IMG/VR virus record: IMGVR_UViG_3300044825_003378
Span: 1 to 26,633 of that record
Reading direction: 5' to 3' (one strand)
Source of the DNA: a virus
DNA length: 26,633 nt
Positions 20,772 to 26,633 of the stretch are shown here, one piece after another; the first letter of the stretch is position 1; each line of letters starts with the position of its first letter. The position numbers and the translations under genes were made by a program. Below the pieces are notes generated by a model. The model saw only the letters and a list, made by a program, of their open reading frames with translations, had not been told where the DNA came from and searched no databases.

Positions 20772-21005
20772 TCAGGAAGTCGGGTTGGGCGTCTCCGCGA
20801 CGGGGACGGCGGGGATCTCGGGCGGCAGCTCGGCCACCTGGTAGATGCGCAGGTCGCGCACGGCCGCGTCGATCTGGGCCTTCAGGCGCACCCGGGCGAC
20901 CGGCGAGAACGGCTCGGCCAGGCTGCACCGGGCAGCGTCGACCAGCAGCACGATCGCGCGCCGCAGGGCGACCAAGGCCACGCCCTTCATCTCGGCCGGG
21001 ATCAT
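20772..21005 (-). CDS. Small hypothetical protein
   Basis: A 77-residue protein starting MIPAEMKGVALVALRRAIVL at ATG 21005 (ATGA overlap). One helix of moderate hydrophobicity is followed by RVRLKAQIDAAVRDLRIYQV and a Pro-rich end (PPEIPAVPVAETPNPTS). It is not clearly membrane-bound. It lies 13 bases before the RdgC-like gene. No family recognised. Confidence 0.6.
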   Translation of the reverse strand: MIPAEMKGVALVALRRAIVLLVDAARCSLAEPFSPVARVRLKAQIDAAVRDLRIYQVAELPPEIPAVPVAETPNPTS

Positions 21006-21409
21006 GCGAGCCACCTCACCAGCAGGACGACGCCCAGCACGATCGCAGCGCCATACAGCGTCCAGACGGCCGCGCAGATGAACCCCATGCCGGCAGCGCC
21101 TTCGCTCGACGTCGCCGGCAGGAACGGGTCGTCGTCGTCGAACGCCAGCCTCTGGCTGATCGCCTCGATTTCGGTCGCCGAGGGCAGCGGCGGAAGCGGC
21201 GGCGGCCAGCGGCGCGAGGCCAGTGCGGCCACCACGCGCTCGCGCAGGCTCAGCAGGGCACCATCGGAGCCCTGCCACGGCACCTTGTGGTCGGACAGGA
21301 TGGCATGCGCTGCGTCGACCTCAGCCTGCAGCCGCATCAGGATGTGCGACTGCGGGTTGCTGATCGTCGTCGGCACGCCGTCGCCGGGAATGGGTTGGTT
21401 GCACTGCAT
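21002..21409 (-). CDS. Tail-anchored membrane hypothetical protein
   Basis: A 135-residue protein starting at ATG 21409 (MQCNQPIPGDGVPTTISNPQ), TGATG overlap with the gene before. The middle is helical (ILMRLQAEVDAAHAILSDHK, LSLRERVVAALASRRW). A Pro-rich stretch and an acidic region (FDDDDPFLPATS) precede a C-terminal membrane span (FICAAVWTLYGAAIVLGVVL) ending in LVRWLA. A cytoplasmic domain anchored in the membrane is predicted. Function unknown. Confidence 0.62.
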   Translation of the reverse strand: MQCNQPIPGDGVPTTISNPQSHILMRLQAEVDAAHAILSDHKVPWQGSDGALLSLRERVVAALASRRWPPPLPPLPSATEIEAISQRLAFDDDDPFLPATSSEGAAGMGFICAAVWTLYGAAIVLGVVLLVRWLA

Positions 21410-21654
21410 CACGTCCTCCCTTCGTCCATCCGTGGAGTCAGCGACGCGACCTCGGCCGCCGCCACCTTGCGCACGCCCAGCGTTGTCGCGACATCGCGAA
21501 GACGCACCAGCCAGGCCCGATGGGTCTCCGGCCACCACGGCCGCCCGTCGATGACGGCGGCAAATCGCGTCCCTGCCTGCGGCGTGTACCACACAGGGGC
21601 GCCGTCGATCGCCCAGCACGGCGCCGGCTTGCCTCGGTAGCGTCGACCGATCAT
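21409..21654 (-). CDS. Small hypothetical protein
   Basis: An 81-residue protein starting MIGRRYRGKPAPCWAIDGAP at ATG 21654, overlapping both neighbours. It has a basic N-terminus, several aromatic residues (VWYTPQAG, RPWWPETHRAW) and a helical end. No motif identifies a family. The compact coupled position supports that it is expressed. Confidence 0.6.
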   Translation of the reverse strand: MIGRRYRGKPAPCWAIDGAPVWYTPQAGTRFAAVIDGRPWWPETHRAWLVRLRDVATTLGVRKVAAAEVASLTPRMDEGRT

Positions 21655-22298
21655 GCGACCCCCAGCTCGAGCTTCGCGGCCTCGTAGGCCTTCTGCAGCT
21701 CCGCGAACGCCTCGTTCGAGCCACCGCAGTCAGGGTGCCGCAGCTTCGCCAGTTCGCGGTAGCAGTCGCGCAGGAAGCGGCTCTGCACTTCTCCGGACTT
21801 GCTGCGCAGGACACCGACGCCGCCCCAGTCCATGCCGAAGACCTCCCACCACGGCCGATCGGTCGCCGAAGACGTCTCCGGCAGCGCGGCGTAGCCGGCG
21901 AACGCCTGGTCGAGCGACCCGACTCCCCAGCGTTCCTGGCCGCGGATCGCCTCGAGGTGCATACCGATCGCGCGCAGGTTCTCGCGCACGCTGGTCCACT
22001 TGTCGCACGCGAACGCCAGGCGCTTGCCCTTGCGCTCGAAGTAGACGGCCACGCCAACGTCCTCGGGCTCGGGCTGGCCGGACCGCGGGAAGCCGTCGAT
22101 GCGCACGGCGAGGTTCGTGCTGACGACCAGGTCGATGCCGCCCATGCGCTCGACCTCGCGCTCGATCTCCACCATGGCCGTCGACGCCGTCGAGCCATTC
22201 CACAGGCTGTTGCGACGGCGATGCTGCCGCGGCGTTCGGGCTCGGCCGGCAGGCCAATGCAGCGGGTGCGCCATCGCGCTTCTCGTCGTCGTCGTCAT
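21651..22298 (-). CDS. J-domain (DnaJ-like) phage protein
   Basis: A 215-residue protein with ATG 22298 overlapping the integrase stop. Residues 43-140 form an alpha/beta domain (GIDLVVSTNLAVRIDGFPRS, GVAVYFERKGKRLAFACDKW, RENLRAIGMHLEAIRGQERW). Residues 175-212 are a J domain: RDCYRELAKLRHPDCGGSNE followed by FAELQKAYEAAK, with the His-Pro-Asp triad at 188-190 that stimulates Hsp70 (DnaK) ATPase. Proteins with this two-part plan occur in other phages and mobile elements. It could recruit host DnaK to a phage replication or assembly complex. The first 40 residues are basic and may be partly untranslated if the internal Met42 is used. Confidence 0.8.
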   Translation of the reverse strand: MTTTTRSAMAHPLHWPAGRARTPRQHRRRNSLWNGSTASTAMVEIEREVERMGGIDLVVSTNLAVRIDGFPRSGQPEPEDVGVAVYFERKGKRLAFACDKWTSVRENLRAIGMHLEAIRGQERWGVGSLDQAFAGYAALPETSSATDRPWWEVFGMDWGGVGVLRSKSGEVQSRFLRDCYRELAKLRHPDCGGSNEAFAELQKAYEAAKLELGVA

Positions 22299-23974
22299 TG
22301 CACTCCACCCCTCTGCAGCAGCTGCTGCAGGTCCTCGACCAGGTCGGGAGGCAGGCGCAACACCCCGTGCTGCACCTGCACCAGGACGGCCCGAGCAGCG
22401 GCCGACAGCCTGGCCAGGAGCTCGCCGGGCGAACTACTCCCGCCAGGGCTCCCAGGGCTCGATCCGAAACCTGAAACCCTCTGCTCGCCTACCGTTGCGG
22501 GGTCGCAGTTGCGGATTCGACTCCTGCAACGCCCACCATTTCGGCCGTTTTCGCCAACGCGGCCAGACGCGGCCAGGGACGGCCGATCGCCCGCAGCGGG
22601 CACGACTTGCGCCGGAATCGGCGCCGACGCCGCAAAGTCAACGCGGCCACCGACGGCCAGCTTCGGCCGCTCTTCTACTCCCGCCAGCACTCCCGGGAGT
22701 TCGGTCGGCACCGCCGTGACCCGCGGCAAGGCCATCTTCGCCAGCTCGCGGTGGCCGTCGGTCAGGCTGTCCAGCTTCGCGTAGGTCTCGATCGTCAGCT
22801 TCGGGTCCGCGTGGCGCATGATCTTCACCGCCACCGCCAGCGTCACGCCCGCCCGGTGCAGCATCGTGCACGTCGAGGCCCGGAACCCGTGGAACGTCGT
22901 GCGCCGACCCTGCGCGTCGTAGAGGCCGCGCTCCTTGCCGAACGCCCAGGTCGCGTCCTTCCTCAGGGCCTCCAGCAGCCCGCGGTTCAACGCGAACACC
23001 CGGTCGCTCTGTGACACCATCGGCCGGCCGGCGCGCACCGCGGCGGCCTTCTGGCGCTCGCGCAGCTCCTTCAGGCCGGCGACCACCCACGGTACCAGGG
23101 GCACCGACTGCCCGCGCTTGCGGTTCTTGGCCAGCGCGGCCTGCACCGTCACGCTCGGTTCGTCACCGTCGAGGACGATCTGCGACCAGGTCAGGGTGGT
23201 GCACTCGCTGAGGCGCAGGCCGGCGTAGGCCGCGAACTCGTAGAGCACGGAGCGCCGCCACCCCTCCTCGCGCAGGGCGTCGATCTTCTCGGCCGGCGCG
23301 CTCGGGTGCGCCGTCACCCACTGCTGCACGCACCGCGTCGTCGCGGCCTCGATCAGCTGGCCGATCTCCTCGGGCGTCCAGGCCCGGTGCTCCATCGTGC
23401 GGTCGGCGTCGCCGGCGATCCGGCGCACCTTCCCGAACGGGTTGAGCGGCCAGCGCTCGGTGTAGTGCAGCCAGGCGCCGAACGAACGCAGGGCCTCGCC
23501 GTAGCGGTCGCGCGTCACCGCCGACACCGGGCCGCGTGGGATCGGCCGGCCACCCTTCCGGCGCGGCTTCATCGGCGGCAGGTTGTCGCCGGCCATCAGG
23601 CGCGCCAGGAACGTGTCGACGCGGTCTGGGGTGATCTCCTGCAGGAACCGCACCCCCATCACCTCGATCGCCAGCGCCAGGCGATCGCGGATCCCGCTCA
23701 CGTAGCGCGGGGCGCGCTTCTCGCCGGCGAGCGACTTCGCGTAGCTGTCCGCCAGAGCCTGCAGCTTCGTCGTCTTCGTCTTCTCGAACGGGTCGAGCAG
23801 CCCAGCCTCGCCGCGGGCCACGCGCGCCTCTTCCTTCGCCAGCATGGCACGCGCGACGGCCTTCTCGCCGTACACGCGGCGGCGGCGTGTCCGACCCAGG
23901 TGGTCCTTCCACTCGATCGTCCAGCGTTGCTCGCCGGCGCCGCTCCTGCTGTCGCGCTTGTAGATGCAGCCCAT
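22295..23974 (-). CDS. int: Tyrosine integrase with extended C-terminus
   Basis: A 559-residue site-specific recombinase. The N-terminus (MGCIYKRDSRSGAGEQRW, WKDHLGRTRRRRVYG) is an arm-site-like beta domain. A core-binding helical domain is near 70-180. The catalytic domain has Arg254 in AGLRLSECTTL, a Lys near 283-286, His362 and Arg365 in FHGFRAST, His388 in MRHADPKLT and the nucleophile Tyr398 in ETYAKL. All catalytic residues are present. The usual fold ends near 420. About 140 extra, low-complexity residues follow, and they include a stretch read through tRNA-like DNA (about residues 479-493). It is flanked by an excisionase-like gene, three bases upstream, and a J-domain gene. Confidence 0.92.
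   Translation of the reverse strand: MGCIYKRDSRSGAGEQRWTIEWKDHLGRTRRRRVYGEKAVARAMLAKEEARVARGEAGLLDPFEKTKTTKLQALADSYAKSLAGEKRAPRYVSGIRDRLALAIEVMGVRFLQEITPDRVDTFLARLMAGDNLPPMKPRRKGGRPIPRGPVSAVTRDRYGEALRSFGAWLHYTERWPLNPFGKVRRIAGDADRTMEHRAWTPEEIGQLIEAATTRCVQQWVTAHPSAPAEKIDALREEGWRRSVLYEFAAYAGLRLSECTTLTWSQIVLDGDEPSVTVQAALAKNRKRGQSVPLVPWVVAGLKELRERQKAAAVRAGRPMVSQSDRVFALNRGLLEALRKDATWAFGKERGLYDAQGRRTTFHGFRASTCTMLHRAGVTLAVAVKIMRHADPKLTIETYAKLDSLTDGHRELAKMALPRVTAVPTELPGVLAGVEERPKLAVGGRVDFAASAPIPAQVVPAAGDRPSLAASGRVGENGRNGGRCRSRIRNCDPATVGEQRVSGFGSSPGSPGGSSSPGELLARLSAAARAVLVQVQHGVLRLPPDLVEDLQQLLQRGGVQ
22495..22538 (+). other. tRNA 3'-half-like sequence in the integrase 3' end (candidate attP core)
   Basis: On the plus strand the stretch ends GCGGATTCGACTCC and then TGCAACGCCCACCA. 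This fits a T-arm (stem 22511-22515 with 22523-22527, loop TTCGACT), seven acceptor bases and an ACCA end. Upstream, GGGGTCGCAG resembles the variable region before a T-arm. The matching 5' acceptor half is absent. Integrases commonly recombine at the 3' ends of tRNA genes, and attP then carries only that half. One T-stem mismatch (A-C) and possible inserted bases weaken the case. Confidence 0.4.
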
Positions 23975-23977
23975 GGG

Positions 23978-24217
23978 TCACTTCTGCGGGTGGCGCAGCT
24001 CCTCGAGCAGGACCGCCTTCTCGAACTTGATGCGCGACCCGGTCCAGTGCACGGCCCGGACCACGACGCGGGCGCCTACCAGGCGGCGCAGCGTGCGCTC
24101 GGGGCAGATGCCCAGGGCCTGCACCTCCTTGTAGGTCAGGAACTGCTTCTCGGTCAGCGGCAGCGCGGGGCGCGGCAGCTGAGCTCGACGGGCGACAGGG
24201 TGCGGAATCGTGCTCAT
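23978..24217 (-). CDS. Excisionase-like small HTH protein
   Basis: A 79-residue protein starting MSTIPHPVARRAQLPRPALP (ATGA overlap). The core KQFLTYKEVQALGICPERTL, RRLVGARVV is a winged helix-turn-helix of the excisionase/MerR type: (F/Y)LT-x-x-E-x-x-x-L-G-(I)-x-x-x-T(L)-RR. It lies three bases before the integrase start, the usual place for a recombination directionality factor. It would bind DNA near attP and bias Int towards excision, and may also control transcription. Confidence 0.72.
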   Translation of the reverse strand: MSTIPHPVARRAQLPRPALPLTEKQFLTYKEVQALGICPERTLRRLVGARVVVRAVHWTGSRIKFEKAVLLEELRHPQK

Positions 24218-24828
24218 GCGTCTGGCTCCTCGGGCTGCTGCCCTTCCATCTGCACGCCGATCTTGTTGAGGACCTCCTGCAGCCGGCCCTGCAGCAGGCC
24301 GCCGACCAGCAGCGCCTGGTTGCGGTTCACGTGCCCGTTGCGGCCGTAGCGCTCCAGCGTGGCGGCGACCTCCTGGGCCTGGCCCAGCAGGCTCATCAGC
24401 TCGCACATGATGGCGCGCGTCTCGAGCAGCTCGCCATCCTCCGTCGGGCGCGACAGCGGGCCCACGATGCTGCAGAGCCAGGCCGCCGCCTCGAGGGCCT
24501 CCACCTGGCTGTAGACGTCCGAGCCCGGCTTCGCGCCGATCGCGGCCGCCGACTTCCGCAACCGCGGCAGCCAGGCGTCGATCGTTGCCAGGCTGCGCGC
24601 GGCGCGCACCACGTCGGCCTCGCGGAACACCGGGCGCGCGCCGGCAGGGGCGCGGCTCAGCTCGGCGACCCGCCGCCAGTCGCCGGCGTTGCCCTGGTGC
24701 TGGCACGCGCAGCACTTGGCCCGGTTGGGGTCCCAGCCCCCGCCGATCAGGCTGCCCATCGTCGTGGTCTCGACGTCGGTGGATCCGCAACGCGGGCAGG
24801 AAAGGGGCTGGCGGGGCTGGTTGGTCAT
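24214..24828 (-). CDS. Zinc-ribbon hypothetical protein
   Basis: A 204-residue protein from ATG 24828 (ATGA overlap). Residues 11-14 are CPRC and 39-42 are CCAC, giving a C-x2-C ... C-x2-C zinc ribbon. The rest is helical: READVVRAARSLATIDAWLP, YSQVEALEAAAWLCSIVGPL, IMCELMSLLGQAQEVAATLE and LVGGLLQGRLQEVLNKIG. A nucleic-acid- or protein-binding regulator is possible. It directly precedes the excisionase-like gene and may be co-expressed with the integration module. No enzyme motif seen. Confidence 0.65.
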   Translation of the reverse strand: MTNQPRQPLSCPRCGSTDVETTTMGSLIGGGWDPNRAKCCACQHQGNAGDWRRVAELSRAPAGARPVFREADVVRAARSLATIDAWLPRLRKSAAAIGAKPGSDVYSQVEALEAAAWLCSIVGPLSRPTEDGELLETRAIMCELMSLLGQAQEVAATLERYGRNGHVNRNQALLVGGLLQGRLQEVLNKIGVQMEGQQPEEPDA

Positions 24829-25241
24829 GGCGGCGTCACCTTCGGTTTCGGCAGCTTGCCCTGCTCGATCGCGGCCAGCAACGCCGGCAACGCCACCGAC
24901 TGCCAGGCAGCCTGCGACATCGCCGCCATGAACAGCCCGCCGACACCGCTTTCGGCGTACCAACCCAGTTCCATGCCGGCCCACGGCACCGCGCCCTGCC
25001 GGACCATGCCCATCGCCGTCGCGAACGCGGGAGCGGCCCGCCGAACGTAGCAGACGCCGCACGTGCACGGCTTCGGCAGGTCGTCCGACTGGCCCCTCGA
25101 TGCGGCAACGTCCGAGACAGCGCTGGCGGCAGCGGCGGTGGCCTGCTGCTCGTGCCGCAGCTCGCGCTCGGCAGCCTCGGCGCGGGTCAACGCCTGCGAC
25201 AGCTGCTCCTGCAGCTCGGCGATGCGGGCGTCGGCGTTCAC
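24825..25241 (-). CDS. Coiled-coil protein with CxCxxC motif
   Basis: A 138-residue protein with GTG start at 25241. GGAGGT lies four bases upstream, an unusually good ribosome-binding site for this window. Residues 1-45 form a coiled coil (ARIAELQEQLSQALTRAEAA). CTCGVC follows near residue 60, then a moderately hydrophobic region (WAGMELGWYAESGVGGLFMA) and a helical end. The Cys cluster may bind metal. It opens a coupled run of genes that leads into the integrase. Confidence 0.62.
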   Translation of the reverse strand: MNADARIAELQEQLSQALTRAEAAERELRHEQQATAAAASAVSDVAASRGQSDDLPKPCTCGVCYVRRAAPAFATAMGMVRQGAVPWAGMELGWYAESGVGGLFMAAMSQAAWQSVALPALLAAIEQGKLPKPKVTPP

Positions 25242-25581
25242 CGGGACCTCCGAGCAGAAGAAGCGGGGGCCGCGATCGCGGATGCGCCCCCCTGCTCACC
25301 GACGACGTTCATCCAACGGTTCGAGACAGGATCACTTCGCAGAACTCGCTCTCTGGTCGCGCGTGCCGGAGTCGCACCGGCGGCACCGTCCAAAGTGCTG
25401 GCGCACTCACCAACAACAGCTCCCAGGAGGCGCCAGCATGCAGACTGGTCTTGGCGCTGTTGCTGGCGATGCGTCAACGGCCCACTCGGGCCGCCCATCG
25501 CGCGGAAAGAAGAAGATCGCGGCGGCGCAGCCGAGCAGCGCCGGAAAGGTCCGGCGCCCGGGAAAAGGGGAAGAAGGAGAG
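25242..25581. other. Largest gap; no supported gene
   Basis: This 340-base interval separates the ASCH gene from the integration module. It holds a tRNA-like remnant (25354-25422), a 12-base palindrome CCGCGATCGCGG at 25270-25281, and the ribosome-binding site of the next gene. A minus-strand frame from a GTG at 25585 to 25238 is open (115 residues) and overlaps both neighbours, but its codons lack the strong G/C third-position bias of the real genes. I treat it as probably non-coding. A promoter for the integration genes would be expected here, although I see no clear -35/-10 pair. Confidence 0.5.
25354..25422 (-). other. Degenerate tRNA-like sequence (Gln- or Pro-like)
   Basis: Minus strand. 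It has a complete T-arm (stem GCCGG/CCGGC, 25377-25381 with 25365-25369; loop TGCGACT), acceptor-like ACGCGCG followed by ACCA (25354-25364), an anticodon-loop-like CTTTGGA (25389-25395) and a D-arm-like AGCTGTTGTTGGTGAG (25407-25422). The 5' acceptor does not pair with the 3' acceptor, the anticodon stem is broken and the variable loop is too short. It is therefore a decayed tRNA or an attachment-site relic, not a working tRNA gene. Confidence 0.45.
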
Positions 25582-26070
25582 TCACGGTTGCGCCGCCGCG
25601 GGTTTGTCGTTGGGGAGCTCCACGTCGAACAGGCCGAGCTGGCCGGCCTTGATCGCGAGGGGCTCCGGGAAGGCTCTGACGTTCGCGAAGAACCACGCGA
25701 ACCGCCCCTGGCTGTAGTCGCCGAGGTCGGGTTCCAGATGCGAGTATTTGCCGCCGGCGCGCACCGCGGCCTGGCGCAGCTCGTCGCGGTGGTCGGCGCG
25801 CACCACACCGACCAGGTCGACCTGCGCGACGATCGCGCCGAACGGCAGCGCGCGGAACACCTGCTCGAGGGTTTGCCCATCGGCCACCGGCAGCACTTCG
25901 CGCCACAGCTCGGGCATCTCGCGGATCACCTGCAGGCCGCTGGCCGGAGTGCGCGCCGCGTGGATCAGCAGAGGGCCGCGGTACGGCGTCGACCACGACC
26001 TCGTCTCGACGCGCTTGTGGCCCAGCGCGATCGCCGAGGCCCAGGGCTGCCAGATCGAGAGGGCCTTCAT
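25582..26070 (-). CDS. ASCH-domain protein
   Basis: A 162-residue protein starting MKALSIWQPWASAIALGHKR at ATG 26070 (ATGA overlap). The start is the ASCH signature: (K)ALSI-x-QPWA-x-x-I-x-x-G-x-K-x-x-E-x-R-x-W. PLLIHAAR, LPFGAIVAQVDLVGVV and GRFAWFFANVRAF (W-x-(F/L)-x-x-V) complete the PUA-like beta barrel. ASCH proteins bind RNA or modified nucleosides; some cleave N4-acetylcytidine. Lys and Glu near 19-23 are kept, but a specific reaction cannot be assigned. The gene precedes the 340-base gap and would end its transcription unit if a terminator were present; none is clear. Confidence 0.82.
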   Translation of the reverse strand: MKALSIWQPWASAIALGHKRVETRSWSTPYRGPLLIHAARTPASGLQVIREMPELWREVLPVADGQTLEQVFRALPFGAIVAQVDLVGVVRADHRDELRQAAVRAGGKYSHLEPDLGDYSQGRFAWFFANVRAFPEPLAIKAGQLGLFDVELPNDKPAAAQP

Positions 26071-26351
26071 GTGCGGGGCCCTTCGCCAACCGGCCCCGGG
26101 CGTCGCATGGTCGTTGGTCTCACCCCGATCGACGCCGCTCCTTCGTCCAGGCTGTAGGCGAACGACTCGACGTAGGCGATGGCGTGCGGTGCGACGTCTT
26201 CGCGCACGAACACCCGGCCGCCCCAGATCACCACCCCAGGCGGCACGGCGAACGGCGGCATGTCGAACTCGTGCACCAGGCGCACCATCGCCCCGCCTTC
26301 TGCGGGGCTGGCGTCGACGAGCAGAGGGACCTTCATCGGCGGAACGGTCAC
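26067..26351 (-). CDS. Small hypothetical protein
   Basis: A 94-residue protein with a GTG start at 26351 that overlaps the preceding stop (GTGA), giving TVPPMKVPLLVDASPAEGG after the initiator. An internal ATG at 26336 is the alternative. Strand-like segments VRLVHEFDMPPF, GVVIWGGRVFVRE and IAYVESFAYSLDE suggest a small beta or alpha/beta fold. The end is basic. It overlaps the ASCH gene (ATGA), and both may work together. Function unknown. Confidence 0.6.
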   Translation of the reverse strand: MTVPPMKVPLLVDASPAEGGAMVRLVHEFDMPPFAVPPGVVIWGGRVFVREDVAPHAIAYVESFAYSLDEGAASIGVRPTTMRRPGPVGEGPRT

Positions 26352-26457
26352 GGCTGATCTCCCCGTGGTTGCGGAGCCGCCGCCACGGGCGCGCCCGGCG
26401 CGTCCGTGATCCTCGCCGCCGCGGCGAGGATCGACGCCGCCTGGCGACGGCGTTCCA

Positions 26458-26458
<1 letters not shown>
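26348..26458 (-). CDS. Possible 36-residue small protein
   Basis: ATG 26458 overlaps the stop of the Pro/Thr-repeat gene (TGATG) and its own TGA overlaps the next GTG (GTGA). It encodes a basic start (MERRRQAASILAAAARI) and an Ala/Pro-rich end. Tight coupling on both sides is the only support. It may be a short accessory peptide or a coupling frame. Confidence 0.45.

Positions 26459-26633
<175 letters not shown>

Noticed and set aside
25354-25422. Functional tRNA-Gln(TTG) gene
   Set aside because: The T-arm and CCA are good, but the acceptor arms do not pair, the anticodon stem has mismatches and the variable loop is only about two bases. Kept only as a tRNA-like remnant.
25238-25585. 115-residue minus-strand gene filling the 340-base gap
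   Set aside because: Both ends overlap neighbours by GTGA, but third codon positions are rich in T and A, unlike the genes around it, and the product looks random. It also covers the tRNA-like element.

Overview
The window is a stretch of one very GC-rich tailed-phage genome. Every convincing gene lies on the minus strand, so transcription runs from right to left, and no host gene is visible. Most neighbouring genes overlap through ATGA, GTGA or TGATG junctions, and I used these to fix many start codons. Both window edges cut a gene. The head module looks like that of short-tailed phages related to Bordetella phage BPP-1: a head-to-tail connector type portal, a BPP-1-like major capsid protein and Bbp16-like cement proteins. 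A tyrosine integrase beside a small excisionase-like protein suggests a temperate phage. Phage genes continue on both sides of the integrase, so the sequence is in free (virion or circular) gene order rather than cut at an attachment site. The host cannot be identified. A lipoprotein with a lipobox and a large protein with a signal peptide suggest a GC-rich Gram-negative bacterium.

Layout in the direction of transcription, from the right edge. 26.6-24.8 kb: the end of a Pro/Thr-repeat protein, small unknown genes, an ASCH-domain protein, and a gap of about 340 bases holding a tRNA-like remnant. 24.8-22.3 kb: a zinc-ribbon protein, an excisionase-like HTH protein and the integrase, whose 3' end contains another tRNA-3'-end-like stretch (candidate attP). 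22.3-17.9 kb: a J-domain protein, small accessory proteins, an RdgC-like protein followed by a probable second RdgC-like half, a DUF1376 replication-type protein and its partner. 17.9-14.3 kb: a 619-residue secreted protein, a DNA cytosine-C5 methyltransferase, a DUF3307 membrane protein and a RusA-like Holliday-junction resolvase.

14.3-13.35 kb: a 312-residue protein whose C-terminus looks like the Acb2/Tad1 cyclic-oligonucleotide sponge domain (anti-CBASS/anti-Thoeris). After an intergenic region with two mutually exclusive hairpins comes the late region: terminase small and large subunits, two small proteins, a GNAT acetyltransferase, a small virion protein, the portal, a structural protein, a membrane/lipoprotein pair that could be spanins, scaffold, major capsid, two cement-like proteins, and a long virion protein with a GQSN esterase motif running off the left edge.

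The points most worth follow-up are the Acb2-like fusion, a palindrome (core TGCACTATAGTGCA) placed directly in front of two late-gene start codons, the secreted cargo protein, the split RdgC arrangement, and the tRNA-like sequences at the integration module. Family names come from motif recognition alone; no database search was possible.
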